Source: Verrucomicrobiales bacterium (GTDB lineage: Bacteria > Verrucomicrobiota > Verrucomicrobiia > Verrucomicrobiales > DEV007). Taken from it: a stretch of DNA of 64,000 nucleotides. Location of the stretch: contig JARGPJ010000003.1 of NCBI GenBank assembly GCA_029212615.1, forward strand, positions 124,001 to 188,000, given 5' to 3'. This document shows positions 42,763-52,685 of this stretch, one piece after another (within the stretch, counting starts at the first letter, position 1; every line of letters begins with the position of its first letter). The notes below the pieces were generated by a model. The model was given only the letters and a program-made list of their open reading frames with translations, had not been told where the DNA came from and ran no database searches. A program made the position numbers and the translations under genes.

Positions 42763-44787
42763 ATGGCCCGTGACTACACCATTAACCGCGTCCCGCAGGG
42801 CGCGAAATCGGAAATCGATTACCGAAAGGAACTGAATGATGCTCAGTTCGCCGCGGTAACCGCAGCTCCCGGCCCTGCTCTCGTCATTGCCGGAGCAGGC
42901 TCGGGAAAAACAAGGACGCTAACCTACCGCGTCGCCTACCTGCTCGACAACGGGATCGCCCCGAAGAATATTCTGCTTCTCACCTTCACGAATAAAGCAG
43001 CTCGTGAAATGCTACAGCGCGTCGAAGAACTGGTCCCCTACGAGACCGGTGAGCTCTGGGGCGGGACCTTTCACTCGATTGGCAACAAGATCCTCCGGCG
43101 TCATGCCCCCGAGCTGGGATATGAACGCAGTTTTTCGATCATGGATCGCGAGGACCAGAAGGAACTCATGAATGCGGTCATCGGCGAGAGTGAGTTCGAC
43201 ACGAAAGCGACACGCTTTCCGAAGCCTGACGTCCTCCTCGATGTCTTCAGTCTTTCCAAAAATACCGGTGAGGAAATCGCCGACATTCTCCACAGCCGCT
43301 ATTCCTATTTTCATCATCTTGCCGAGCCGATCATTGCGCTGCAGGATGATTACGAGAGAAAGAAGCAGCAGACGAACTCAATGGATTTCGATGACCTTCT
43401 GGAAAAAACGCTTCGCCTTTTTCATGAAAACCCCGGAATTCTCGAACACTACCAGAAACAGTTCGAGTGGGTCCTCGTCGACGAGTATCAGGATACCAAT
43501 ACCCTTCAGGCGGAGCTGATCGACATTCTCGCTGCGCCACAGAAAAATGTCATGGTGGTCGGCGACGACGCCCAGTCAATCTATTCCTGGCGGGGCGCCG
43601 ACTTTCGCAACATCCTCGACTTCCCCGAACGCTACGAGGGGGCAAAGCGGTATGTCATCGAAACGAACTACCGATCGGTTCCCGAAATTCTGACTCTCGC
43701 GAACGCGGCGATCGCGCCGAACACGAAGCAATTCCGTAAAGACCTTGCGCCGGCCCGGCCTGATCGTCAGGAGCTACCCGGATTGATCCCGCTCAACGAC
43801 ACCGCCACTCAGGCAGCCTTTGTCGCTCAGCGCATTCTCGAACTGCGGGATGAAGGCGTCGAACTGAATGAAATCGCCGTGCTCTACCGGGCTCACTTTC
43901 ACGCGATGGAGATTCAACTGGAACTGACGAAGCGAGGAATCCCCTTCGTGATCACAAGCGGACTGCGCTTCTTCGAACAGGCACACATCAAGGATGTCGC
44001 GGCCTTCATGAAGTTCGTCTACAACCGCAGGGATGAAGTCTCCTTCAAACGCATCGTCAAAATGCTCCCCGGCGTCGGGGCGAAAAGCGCCGATAACCTC
44101 TGGAAAGAGTGGCTCGCCTGCGATGAATCGAAGGCTGAAGCCGTTCACTCTTTTTCAGATGTCATGCTCGGATTTAAAATCCCCGCTAAATCCAAAAGCA
44201 GCTTTGAGCAGCTAGCTTTTACCCTCGACGAACTCGTTGATCACGAGGGACAACCCAAACCTCCCTCCCCCATGATGCCCTCCATCCTCGGAGGGGTTTA
44301 CGAGGACTACATGCGGAGCAAATTCTCCAATTTTGACAATCGTCGCCAGGATCTTCTTCAACTGCAGAAATACGCTGAAAAATTCGAAGACCTCGAAGAA
44401 TTTTTGAGCCAGCTCAGCCTGCTTGCGGGTCAGGATGCGGTTGCCGCAACACAGGATGAACCGGACAGTGAATCCGTTTGCCTCAGCTCAGTACACCAGG
44501 CAAAAGGCCTCGAATGGCGAGTTGTCTTCGCCGTCTGGCTCGCTGACGGGATGTTTCCCAACAGTCGCGTCATCGACGAAGACGATGACAACCAACAGGG
44601 GCTGGAAGAGGAACGCCGCCTCTTCTACGTTGCGGTGACGCGGGCAAAGGATGAACTCTACCTCACCTACCCCCTCATGTGGCACGGTGCCTTCAACGGA
44701 GAAGTCATTCAGCGGCCCTCACGCTTTCTCGATGATATTCCCACGGAAATGACCGAGGAGTGGAATGTAGGAACTGCGATGTGGTAG
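42763..44787 (+). CDS. uvrD: UvrD/Rep-family ATP-dependent DNA helicase
   Basis: 674 residues. Superfamily 1A helicase: Q-motif LNDAQFAAVTA, Walker A GAGSGKT at 44-50, LLTFTNKAAREML, GGTFHSIGNKILRRHA, DEYQDTNTLQAELI, VVGDDAQSIYSWRGAD, VIETNYRS, CLSSVHQAKGLEW and VAVTRAKDELYLTYP. 3'-5' unwinding for repair or replication-fork rescue. Shorter than E. coli UvrD (720), lacking the extended C-terminus, and closer to PcrA/Rep-like two-domain enzymes. UvrD, Rep or PcrA cannot be told apart from sequence alone. Confidence 0.93.
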   Translation: MARDYTINRVPQGAKSEIDYRKELNDAQFAAVTAAPGPALVIAGAGSGKTRTLTYRVAYLLDNGIAPKNILLLTFTNKAAREMLQRVEELVPYETGELWGGTFHSIGNKILRRHAPELGYERSFSIMDREDQKELMNAVIGESEFDTKATRFPKPDVLLDVFSLSKNTGEEIADILHSRYSYFHHLAEPIIALQDDYERKKQQTNSMDFDDLLEKTLRLFHENPGILEHYQKQFEWVLVDEYQDTNTLQAELIDILAAPQKNVMVVGDDAQSIYSWRGADFRNILDFPERYEGAKRYVIETNYRSVPEILTLANAAIAPNTKQFRKDLAPARPDRQELPGLIPLNDTATQAAFVAQRILELRDEGVELNEIAVLYRAHFHAMEIQLELTKRGIPFVITSGLRFFEQAHIKDVAAFMKFVYNRRDEVSFKRIVKMLPGVGAKSADNLWKEWLACDESKAEAVHSFSDVMLGFKIPAKSKSSFEQLAFTLDELVDHEGQPKPPSPMMPSILGGVYEDYMRSKFSNFDNRRQDLLQLQKYAEKFEDLEEFLSQLSLLAGQDAVAATQDEPDSESVCLSSVHQAKGLEWRVVFAVWLADGMFPNSRVIDEDDDNQQGLEEERRLFYVAVTRAKDELYLTYPLMWHGAFNGEVIQRPSRFLDDIPTEMTEEWNVGTAMW

Positions 44788-44934
44788 CGAAGCCGCCAGG
44801 TGAATTTCAACTCCCTGGTTCTCCGGGGATTGCACGGGGCACCATCGCGAAGATCTACCCCGGTTGCCGACCGCCCGGATACTCCGCTTCAGTTCACTGA
44901 ATCCGGATTCCTCGGGCAATGGTCTCGCGCTGAC

Positions 44935-45411
44935 CTATTCCCCGAGGCCTCGCTGTGGAGTGGTGAATACGTCTTCGTTAATCTGGACATCAGGGGGAAT
45001 TCCATCCAACAGAAGGACTTCGATGACATCAAACCGGAACAACACAGAGGGAGCGTTCAGCTCGCGCAGCCAGGCGTTGGCACCGCGAATGATAAGCCGC
45101 TCTTTCTCGCGATTCACGGCATCACCGGGACGCCCGAACTGATCACTTGTCCGCGTTTTCACCTCAGCAAAAACAAGCGTCTCCCCATCACGATAGACAA
45201 TATCAACCTCTCCCCCTTTCGGTGCGCGAAAGTTTCGGAAGAGAACCTTTCCACCACCTCGATGAATCTGCTTGCCGGCAAGGCGCTCACCCGTTTCACC
45301 AACAAGCCGGTTCCATTCGCCTGTTTCAGTGACTTCACGGGCAGGCAGGACAGTCGCCCGGTCCAATTCCCGGTCGACCCATCGAAACCACGCTGTCCGC
45401 ATCCAGTTCAC
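44935..45411 (-). CDS. yraN: YraN/UPF0102 nuclease-fold protein
   Basis: 158 residues. The core GETGERLAGKQIHRGGGKVLFRN (residues 38-60), KGGEVDIVYRDGETLVFAEVKTRT with the E-D-E-x-K restriction-endonuclease-like motif, and RFDVIEV are the UPF0102 signature. It begins with GTG at 45411 overlapping the rnhB stop (GTGA, 45408-45411), so it is translationally coupled; ATG at 45402 is an alternative. About 35 residues longer at the N-terminus than typical members. The rnhB-yraN pairing is widespread. Confidence 0.93.
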   Translation of the reverse strand: MNWMRTAWFRWVDRELDRATVLPAREVTETGEWNRLVGETGERLAGKQIHRGGGKVLFRNFRAPKGGEVDIVYRDGETLVFAEVKTRTSDQFGRPGDAVNREKERLIIRGANAWLRELNAPSVLFRFDVIEVLLLDGIPPDVQINEDVFTTPQRGLGE

Positions 45412-46025
45412 CGTCTCTTTTTTGCTGCTGCCGCGACCGGGGCAAAACTCATCCGGTGAAGGGGACAGGGCCCGTACTTACTCAACGCCGCTTTGTGAAG
45501 AGCCGTTCCGTATCCCTTGTGCCGCTCAAATCCGTACTCCGGATACTGAGCCGCGTAGCCAATCATCAAGCGGTCACGCTCTACTTTGGCAATGATGCTC
45601 GCCGCCGCAATCGAAAGGCTTAACCCGTCGCCTTTCACCAGTCCCCGGTGAGGCGACGGAAAGTCTTTCACCGGCTTTCCGTCAATCAGTGCGACATCAG
45701 GACGGGGCTCCAGCTTCAGAAATGAACGCCTCATCCCTTCCCACGTCGCCTGAAGGATATTGATCTCATCGATCTCATCCGCCTCGACCATGACGGAGGC
45801 CCAGCGGATCGAAGCATCGTTCGTAATCTCTTCGTAAAGAAGCTCCCGTTTCTTCTCCGTTAACTGCTTGGAATCATTCAGCACCTCATGGGTATAACTG
45901 TCCGGCAAGACCACCGCAGCGACTGAAACCGGTCCTGCGAGCGGCCCCCGCCCTGCTTCGTCGATGCCGGCAACCACTGGAAATCCTTCTTCCTGAAGTG
46001 CCAGTTCGTAGGAAAGGTCAGGCAT
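45408..46025 (-). CDS. rnhB: Ribonuclease HII
   Basis: 205 residues from ATG 46025. Removes ribonucleotides and RNA primers in RNA/DNA hybrids. Signature VVAGIDEAGRGPLAGPV with D22-E23, LNDSKQLTEKKRELLYEEI, DVALIDGKP, IAAASIIAKVERDRLMIGYA, and HKGYGTALHKAALSKYG all match RnhB. The 30-codon upstream extension is open but overlaps the LOG gene and lacks similarity. First gene of an rnhB-yraN pair, 20 bp after the LOG gene. Confidence 0.95.
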   Translation of the reverse strand: MPDLSYELALQEEGFPVVAGIDEAGRGPLAGPVSVAAVVLPDSYTHEVLNDSKQLTEKKRELLYEEITNDASIRWASVMVEADEIDEINILQATWEGMRRSFLKLEPRPDVALIDGKPVKDFPSPHRGLVKGDGLSLSIAAASIIAKVERDRLMIGYAAQYPEYGFERHKGYGTALHKAALSKYGPCPLHRMSFAPVAAAAKKRR

Positions 46026-46045
46026 GGAACGAGTGTCTTTTGTAA

Positions 46046-47143
46046 TCAGGAAACAGTGTTGACCTCGTCGATGAGCTGACGGAAACGACCTGCCATCCCC
46101 CGCTTCTTCGAGCAAATGAGACGGGGCAGCTCTCTCAAATGAGGTTCGTCAGATTCGGCGTCGAGCGCTTCACAACTTTCGTATTCGCCCTCTTCAAGAA
46201 GATCGAGGTAATCCCGGTTCAATGTTGCAAGGAGATCCTCAGTGACCGGTTTTTGCAGGCGCATCACGAGTCGACGCCCGACATAGCGATAGCTGTGAAA
46301 GTTGCTGTAGAAAGTAGTGATCTCAGCAACCGCCGCATCGATATCGGTCATCACTTTGAAGAGATGAAAATCATCCTCTGAAATGAGCCCCAAACGAAAG
46401 AGGTGATCCTTCACAAACTGCATCCAGGTCTTCCAGTAGGTCCCCCCGTCCGCATCAACAAGCACGATCGGCACGACCTGGGCCTTCCCCGTCTGAATCA
46501 ACGTGAGCACCTCGAAAAGTTCATCCATCGTCCCGAATCCTCCGGGAAGGGCGGCAATCGCGTCACTCTCCTTCACGAAAGCGAGCTTTCGAGTGAAGAA
46601 ATAATTGAAATCAATGAGCTTTTCATCGCCGTCGATGTGAACGTTTGCCCCCTGCTCAAACGGCAGCTTGATGTTCAACCCGAAAGAACTGTCACGCCCC
46701 GAACCTTCCTGGGCAGCTTCCATGATCCCCGGTCCGGCTCCGGTAATCGACATGAAACCGGCTTCACGCATCTTCTTTGCAAACTCAACTGCTGCCTGAT
46801 ACTCAGGCTCCTCGGGTTTGGTGCGGGCACTCCCGAAAATCGAAATCTTTCGTTCATCAGCGTAGGGACCAAAGACACGGCTCGACTGCCGCATTTCTTT
46901 GAGCGCACGATTGTAGAGTTTCAGATCTCCTTCCGGCGGACAATCCCGACCGAACTTCAGCGCCGTCACGATCATTTCACGGACCAGTGAGTTTGAAGCT
47001 TCGCAAGCCCAATCCTCCACCAGCTCCCGAATCTTTGCGTCAATCGCTTCATCTCCTGTCGTACCGGTTTTGCGGGGAAGACCAAAAATCCCCCCCCCGG
47101 TGAAGTCACGCGGGTCACGTCGTAGGTGGCGTCGTTTACTCAT
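46046..47143 (-). CDS. LOG-family (TIGR00730) nucleotide-monophosphate hydrolase-like protein
   Basis: 365 residues from ATG 47143; a 10-codon extension is possible. Central Rossmann-like LOG domain: KISIFGSARTKPEEPEY, FMSITGAGPGIMEAAQEGSG, and the family motif LPGGFGTMDELFEVLTLIQTG (residues 220-240 region). LOG proteins cleave cytokinin nucleotides or other nucleoside monophosphates to the base and ribose phosphate; many are mis-annotated lysine decarboxylases. A long C-terminal helical region (from about 280) and an N-terminal extension mark the larger type II group. The true substrate is not known. Confidence 0.85.
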   Translation of the reverse strand: MSKRRHLRRDPRDFTGGGIFGLPRKTGTTGDEAIDAKIRELVEDWACEASNSLVREMIVTALKFGRDCPPEGDLKLYNRALKEMRQSSRVFGPYADERKISIFGSARTKPEEPEYQAAVEFAKKMREAGFMSITGAGPGIMEAAQEGSGRDSSFGLNIKLPFEQGANVHIDGDEKLIDFNYFFTRKLAFVKESDAIAALPGGFGTMDELFEVLTLIQTGKAQVVPIVLVDADGGTYWKTWMQFVKDHLFRLGLISEDDFHLFKVMTDIDAAVAEITTFYSNFHSYRYVGRRLVMRLQKPVTEDLLATLNRDYLDLLEEGEYESCEALDAESDEPHLRELPRLICSKKRGMAGRFRQLIDEVNTVS

Positions 47144-47261
47144 ACGCGCCGAGGCTACCGGATGAATCGCCACCGCTCAATCTTTGATCCATAATTCCCG
47201 CCCCGAAAAAGCAGATTTTTTCCTTTCGTGCCCCCTGATTAGCGTGCTTATTCCCCGCCCC

Positions 47262-48332
47262 ATGTCTATCCCTCTCGACGATATCAGAATCGACAGTCTA
47301 AAGCAGCTTATCGCACCGACCATTCTTATGGAGGAAGTGCCTGTTTCAGCGAAGGCCGCTGACGTCGTCTCAACCGCCCGATCCGAAATTGCAGGCATCC
47401 TCGCGGGAAAGGATGATCGCCTCCTTGCGGTGGTCGGCCCCTGCTCGATCCACGACACAGATGCCGCACTGGAGTACGCCGATCGTCTCGCCGAGCTCAA
47501 TGCAAAAGTTTCCGACGACCTCCTTCTCGTGATGCGGGTCTACTTCGAAAAGCCCCGCACCACAGTAGGCTGGAAGGGATTGATCAATGATCCACACCTC
47601 GACGAGTCCTACGATATCAACGAGGGCGTCGCCATCGCCCGGAAGTTGCTCCTCGGTATCGCCGAGAAAGGGATCTCTGCGGGAACCGAATTTCTTGATA
47701 CGATCAGCCCTCAATTTTACGCGGACCTCATCAGCTGGGGCGCCATTGGAGCCCGCACCACGGAATGCCAGCTCCACCGCGAGCTCGCCAGTGGACTGAG
47801 CATGCCTGTCGGATTCAAAAACGGCACCGGCGGCAATTTCCAGATCGCAATCGATGCGATCCAGTCAGCAAGCCAGCCTCACCGTTTTCTTTCGGTAACC
47901 AAGTCAGGAGACAGCGCCATCGTTGCCACGAAAGGCAACGAAACCTGCCACATCATCCTTCGCGGCGGCAAGACCGGGCCGAATTTCGATCGCGAAAGCG
48001 TTGCCGAGGTCCGTCAGGCACTCATTGGGAAGGGACTCGATCCATCGCTCATGATCGACTGCAGTCACGCCAACAGTGGAAAAGACTATAAGAATCAGCC
48101 CGGCGTTGCCGCCGAAATCGGTGCCCAGATCGCTACGGGCGACACCTCGATCCGTGCCGTCATGATTGAGAGCAATCTCCATGAAGGCGCTCAGAAAATT
48201 AACGCAGATCGTTCCAAGCTTGAATACGGGGTCTCGGTAACTGACTCCTGTGTCAGCTGGGAAACCACCCTCGAGATCGTTGACCAGCTTGCGACTGACG
48301 TGCGCAAACGTCGCGCCACCTTCATCGCTTAG
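47262..48332 (+). CDS. aroG: Class I DAHP synthase (3-deoxy-7-phosphoheptulonate synthase)
   Basis: 356 residues from ATG 47262. First step of the shikimate pathway: PEP plus erythrose 4-phosphate. Class I AroF/AroG/AroH landmarks: VVGPCSIHDTDAALEYA (47-63 region), MRVYFEKPRTTVGWKGLINDP, AGTEFLDTISPQFYADLISWGAIGARTTE, GFKNGTGGNFQIAIDAI, ILRGGKTGPNF, MIDCSHANSGKDY, VMIESNLHEGAQ, and C-terminal YGVSVTDSCVSWETT with metal ligands Cys/His/Glu/Asp. The N-terminal feedback-binding region is present, so amino-acid inhibition is likely; which isozyme type cannot be decided, and aroG is used loosely. Transcribed alone. Confidence 0.94.
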   Translation: MSIPLDDIRIDSLKQLIAPTILMEEVPVSAKAADVVSTARSEIAGILAGKDDRLLAVVGPCSIHDTDAALEYADRLAELNAKVSDDLLLVMRVYFEKPRTTVGWKGLINDPHLDESYDINEGVAIARKLLLGIAEKGISAGTEFLDTISPQFYADLISWGAIGARTTECQLHRELASGLSMPVGFKNGTGGNFQIAIDAIQSASQPHRFLSVTKSGDSAIVATKGNETCHIILRGGKTGPNFDRESVAEVRQALIGKGLDPSLMIDCSHANSGKDYKNQPGVAAEIGAQIATGDTSIRAVMIESNLHEGAQKINADRSKLEYGVSVTDSCVSWETTLEIVDQLATDVRKRRATFIA

Positions 48333-48354
48333 TTCCGGTCTCCCGCAACCCCGG

Positions 48355-48383
48355 ACAGGGTTAAGTCACTCACTTAACCCTGT
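48355..48383. terminator. Perfect 12-bp hairpin between convergent genes
   Basis: ACAGGGTTAAGT (48355-48366), loop CACTC, ACTTAACCCTGT (48372-48383). It lies 22 bases after the DAHP synthase stop and 26 before the end of the convergent 1369-residue gene, followed on the plus strand by a weak T-rich tail (TGTTAATTT). Confidence 0.85.
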
Positions 48384-48409
48384 TGTTAATTTCCCGCCTG
48401 ACGCGGGAT

Positions 48410-51400
48410 TCAGTTCTTCTTCGGTAGTTCCGGAGGGTTCGACTTTGTCTTTTTCTTCGCCTTAAAGAGGGGCTTGAAATGCCCGTTCTCTGCGGAATTT
48501 CTCCATGCCATCCTGAGCCAGCGAACCAGAGCGGCAGCGAGCCAGAGAGCCCACAGCAGCATCGCGAGACGAAACCACCAGATGGAGACAGACCAATACC
48601 CCGGCTGCGGAAGTTCGGCTCCGGAGCGCTCCGAGAACCATTGCAAATAACTGGCGGTAGACCCGTTTCCCGCAACATACATCTGCGGATCTCCCAACAG
48701 TCCCGACGACGCCACCCCGAAAAAGATTCCCACCGAAAGCATGGTCAGGAAAATCAGAATCCCGGCGCAGAGATTGAAACTCCAGGGAGGTAGTTGCTGA
48801 AATCCGGGAGAGCCCCGCCACTGAACAAAAAAGAGCCAGGCAACAACGACCACCGAGAGAAACACCGGTATTTGCGTTAACCCAAGGCAGAGAAGTAACC
48901 ACTCGTGCATGCGAAGCGGACTTGTCGGTACTCGTGACAAGACAAAGGCTGCCAGTATTGCGAAAACAAGAACGCCCCAGAATCGAACCGCAGGGCCACG
49001 AAGGGGACCGTCGAGGAGAACAATCCAACGGTCATCAGCCGGTTGAATCAAGGTCGTGACATTGGCTGACTCCACAGGCAGCACGACTCCGTCCGCCCGG
49101 GTCCATCCGCGATCCTCTCCCGGAATCCTCCACTCAACCTCGATATTCTGCGCGCCCGGCCGCAAGGGAACCACCACCCCGTCCCCCTCTTTGCGAACCG
49201 GGATGCTTTTTCCAAAGTGCTTTAATGACGTTACGTCAGCACCCGTCGGAATCTGGATCGCAAAGTCTTCCCCGAGGCTTGTCCGCAGCGAAAGGTTGAG
49301 GGTCGACAAACGCTGCCGACGCCCGGGCTTCAGATGGTGCTTTGCCGAATCAATCGTGACAGCAGCCCCTGCGACGGCTTCGGGACGGGAGACGGAAATC
49401 GTCGCCGACTCACCGGGCCAGGGCTGCCACAAAGGCACGAGCTGTTCTTCGCTCACCACGAAAGTCGGAGAAAGCCCGGCAAAGGAAACATTCCAAACCG
49501 GTGAGGCTACGAGTCGCCATTGCTCCGTCCAGCTGTCGGAATCACGTGCTGAGAGCGTCAATTCATTTACCGGCGACAACTCCCCTTCCCAACTGAGACT
49601 GTCAGCCGCCGGGGCAAGCCTGACCTCAACCGAACCTCCTTCAACGGAACGCCCTGCACTGACCACTTTCTCCCCGGGCAGGACCGGAACTCTGATAACG
49701 ACAGCACGTCCCGTCGGTGAAAGCCTTGAAACGGTCGTCTTAACCCTCCAGACAAGTCCCAGCTCAATCTGACGTTCAACCAGAAGTGCGTGACCGGTAT
49801 CCGGTCTGTCGTAGGTGGCTGAAGTTCCTCCTGCCCCTTCATCCCGTGATCTCGAAAACAGGATCTGGTCTTCCGCACTTCCGTCGGGTCGCACTCCACT
49901 GACACTCCACCCTTCAGCCTCAATGGAAAAGCGACGGGGTTTCAGCGCAAATCCCCACTCCCAGTCCGTGACGTCGCGGAGCTTTCCTCTCACGGTAAGC
50001 TTCCGGATTCCTTTCTCAGGTAAAAGCACCCATATCCCCTTCTCTTTACGGAGCAGAGTTGCCTCACTACCATCAGCAAATACGGCTGAGACGGGAATAC
50101 AGGCGCCCAGCGGAAGCGGCACCGGAACTGCGCACCGATCCGCAGCATGATACTCAAACGTAATCGTCATCTCCTCTCCTTCGATCTGCAGATTCGCCGA
50201 GCTGATTCCCGCAGCCCCCGGAAAAGCGTCAGACGGCTCCGTCACCCGGGCCCGCAATTCGTTGAGCAATTCAGCATTCGGAAACTGAGCCTGCACCTTC
50301 TCAGGAGAACTGAGGACACAGAGCCCTGCCACGAGAATGGCAGCCGTCCCGGCCACTCCCGGATCCAGCGGCCTATCCTCCTTCTTCGGGCCGTGTGATG
50401 ACTTCCGCCGAACTGTCAAAAGCATTACTAACAATCCAACGAGGCACAGCACTCGAAGGACGGCGAGAAAACGGGAGAGGAGAGGCGGAATCAGGATTGG
50501 TCTCACCTCCTCAGAAGCCGAAACCGGCCCCTTCCATCCAAACTCCACGGTCCGCCAAGTCCAGGAAGGAACGCCGGGTCCGGTTTGGATGACCGCATCA
50601 GGATCATTCTTTAAGTTCGACTTTTTGAGCTTGTAAGAGTCCTTCGAAACCACCGGCGCGGCTACATTTCTTGAGGATGAAACATCGCTGTATACACCCC
50701 CTTCGAGGGCACCGGCAGCAAGTTTCATCCGGCCGGGAGCAGAGGAAAAGGCAGCTTTCCGCTCAAGTTGCGGAAAAACAGCCCCCTGAATTTGATAAGT
50801 GATAAACGGGAGTAAAGAGAGCAGAAGAATCCCTGCCATACCCCATTTGACGCCCATGACGACCTTCCGCCACCGCCCTTCCGGCATGAAAGCGACCAAT
50901 GCCACCGGAATCAAAAGTAGAAGCCACGGAATCCGGGGTGCACCAGGCTCATGGTAGGCTAGCCCGAAGGCAGCGAAGGCGATCAAAGCAGCACTGAGCC
51001 CCTGCAGGCGGAACACCGCGAGAGTGAACAGTAAGAGCAGAAAAAGATCCAGCAAGGTCCAGGAGGTCAACCAGTCACCGCGTGAGTAGTCAGCACCGAA
51101 GAGGGCAAAAAGACGGTATCCGGGAGGAAGTTGCATCACCGCGGTAAGCCCATCGGCGTCAGCCTGCCACCCGGTTGCCGGAAGGGTGCGATTCATCTGA
51201 ATTCTTCCGGTGGCAGTGGCCGACAACTGAGGTGATCTCACTTCAAACCCCGGAGCCCCTCCGTCAGGATTGTGTGTGATCAGCTGCGGTTCACCATCCA
51301 CACTGACAGACCCCAGAGCGTGACCTTCTGCGGCGTCGAGGCGACGAACCTTGCTGACCGGTCCACTCAATTTATCCTGATAGGTCAACATGCTCCCATC

Positions 51401-52519
51401 CCCGTCGAGCCAGAGTGATCTTTGAATTTTTAACGGCGCCCGTCCCTGCTCTCCGGAACCTCTGACGCGCTCGATCAGTTGAAATGTCTTTGCGGTATCC
51501 CACCGGTAAATGGGCAAGGTCCGCCATTCCGCAGGAACCTGCGTTTGAGCGACATCGATCTGCGGAAGCCCGATTACCTCACTCTGACGAAATTCCGGAA
51601 GCGCTTCAAAAGCGACCGATTGATCAGCAACAGCAGGGGTGACTCCTTCTGAGAACGAAACTCCCTCCACTTCGTTGATTTGAAAAGCGCGGAGAGTAAT
51701 ACTCCATCGTCCCGGCCGGAGCTGTGACTTGAGAAGCCCCCGATCATCAATCGCCACGGGAACAGGAGCACTGATACTCGCCAGTTTCCATCCTTTCGGC
51801 AAAACGGTCCCCAGAGTCTCTTCACGGCTCTTTCCAGCAACGATCAACTCGATCCTCGTCTCAAACCAGAGAGGTATTCCATCCTCCAGTTTCGAGAACA
51901 CATTGATCGAAAGAAAATCTTCGTCGACCGGCTCTGACGATGCCTGGCGTTGCAACCACAGGGTACCGTCAGAATCCCATGAAGGATTCTCCTGCGGAGC
52001 ACCTTTGACGACGAGATCCAACAACCCGATCTCCGGGGGAAGCGTGATCTGCTGAGGAAGCAGCGGCCATTCAAAGTGCCCCTTCACCGTAACACTTCCC
52101 TCTGCTATTTGAATGGCGGGCCGGCCTTCCCGCTCAAGCACCGGAACCGGGACACCCGATACCGTCACCTCCTGAGGCCACAGCCGCGAACTTCCGGGAA
52201 GGCTCAGCCATTCTTTCTGAAAAGCGGCCACTTCCATCGAAAACTCAGCGCCGCTCTCCGTTGCATCCAATTCCAGGCGGGAACACCAGATCGCGAATCG
52301 AACAGCAGGATCGGAGTAGTCCCGGGGGCTCTTGAAATCACTCCCCCCATTTGTGACCCACCCGACCCAGGGCTGTAGCGATTCAGGCACCTCATCTTCT
52401 CTCTCTCTCCCGGTTCCCACTTCGTCCTCCGGCCCTGTAAGCTCCTGGCCCATCAAGCCCCGGGGCAGGGAAATTGAAATAGAAGCAACGAGAAGGAGAA
52501 GCAGCCTGGCGGGAGTCAT
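48410..52519 (-). CDS. Very large membrane protein of unknown function
   Basis: 1369 residues. A signal peptide (MTPARLLLLLVASISISLPRG) is followed by about 450 beta-rich extracytoplasmic residues. Residues 464-493 (LPPGYRLFALFGADY, SRGDWLTSWTLLDLF) lead into four membrane helices to about 575, including AYHEPGAP at 521-528; two more follow around 700-760 (LRVLCLVGLLVMLLTV, AILVAGLCVL). A second large extracytoplasmic beta region (about 765-1210) is closed by four C-terminal helices. I recall uncharacterised giant proteins in other bacteria with the same FGADxxxGxWLxxWTLLDLF and HEPGAP core, so it may be a widespread family. No enzyme motif seen. Divergent from a sulfatase; function open. Confidence 0.85.
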   Translation of the reverse strand: MTPARLLLLLVASISISLPRGLMGQELTGPEDEVGTGREREDEVPESLQPWVGWVTNGGSDFKSPRDYSDPAVRFAIWCSRLELDATESGAEFSMEVAAFQKEWLSLPGSSRLWPQEVTVSGVPVPVLEREGRPAIQIAEGSVTVKGHFEWPLLPQQITLPPEIGLLDLVVKGAPQENPSWDSDGTLWLQRQASSEPVDEDFLSINVFSKLEDGIPLWFETRIELIVAGKSREETLGTVLPKGWKLASISAPVPVAIDDRGLLKSQLRPGRWSITLRAFQINEVEGVSFSEGVTPAVADQSVAFEALPEFRQSEVIGLPQIDVAQTQVPAEWRTLPIYRWDTAKTFQLIERVRGSGEQGRAPLKIQRSLWLDGDGSMLTYQDKLSGPVSKVRRLDAAEGHALGSVSVDGEPQLITHNPDGGAPGFEVRSPQLSATATGRIQMNRTLPATGWQADADGLTAVMQLPPGYRLFALFGADYSRGDWLTSWTLLDLFLLLLFTLAVFRLQGLSAALIAFAAFGLAYHEPGAPRIPWLLLLIPVALVAFMPEGRWRKVVMGVKWGMAGILLLSLLPFITYQIQGAVFPQLERKAAFSSAPGRMKLAAGALEGGVYSDVSSSRNVAAPVVSKDSYKLKKSNLKNDPDAVIQTGPGVPSWTWRTVEFGWKGPVSASEEVRPILIPPLLSRFLAVLRVLCLVGLLVMLLTVRRKSSHGPKKEDRPLDPGVAGTAAILVAGLCVLSSPEKVQAQFPNAELLNELRARVTEPSDAFPGAAGISSANLQIEGEEMTITFEYHAADRCAVPVPLPLGACIPVSAVFADGSEATLLRKEKGIWVLLPEKGIRKLTVRGKLRDVTDWEWGFALKPRRFSIEAEGWSVSGVRPDGSAEDQILFSRSRDEGAGGTSATYDRPDTGHALLVERQIELGLVWRVKTTVSRLSPTGRAVVIRVPVLPGEKVVSAGRSVEGGSVEVRLAPAADSLSWEGELSPVNELTLSARDSDSWTEQWRLVASPVWNVSFAGLSPTFVVSEEQLVPLWQPWPGESATISVSRPEAVAGAAVTIDSAKHHLKPGRRQRLSTLNLSLRTSLGEDFAIQIPTGADVTSLKHFGKSIPVRKEGDGVVVPLRPGAQNIEVEWRIPGEDRGWTRADGVVLPVESANVTTLIQPADDRWIVLLDGPLRGPAVRFWGVLVFAILAAFVLSRVPTSPLRMHEWLLLCLGLTQIPVFLSVVVVAWLFFVQWRGSPGFQQLPPWSFNLCAGILIFLTMLSVGIFFGVASSGLLGDPQMYVAGNGSTASYLQWFSERSGAELPQPGYWSVSIWWFRLAMLLWALWLAAALVRWLRMAWRNSAENGHFKPLFKAKKKTKSNPPELPKKN

Positions 52520-52685
52520 ATGAAGAATACGGAAGTTCGGTTCAATTCTATCTCAACACGACCGGAAAAGGCGATTTAAAATCCAGTTTCCACGATATTT
52601 TCTGCAAACAAGCTGCCGGAAAATTGAGCCGCCACCACGCAGATCAGCTCTCGCAATTTTTCGACAGCTTGTCATAATCTCAGGT

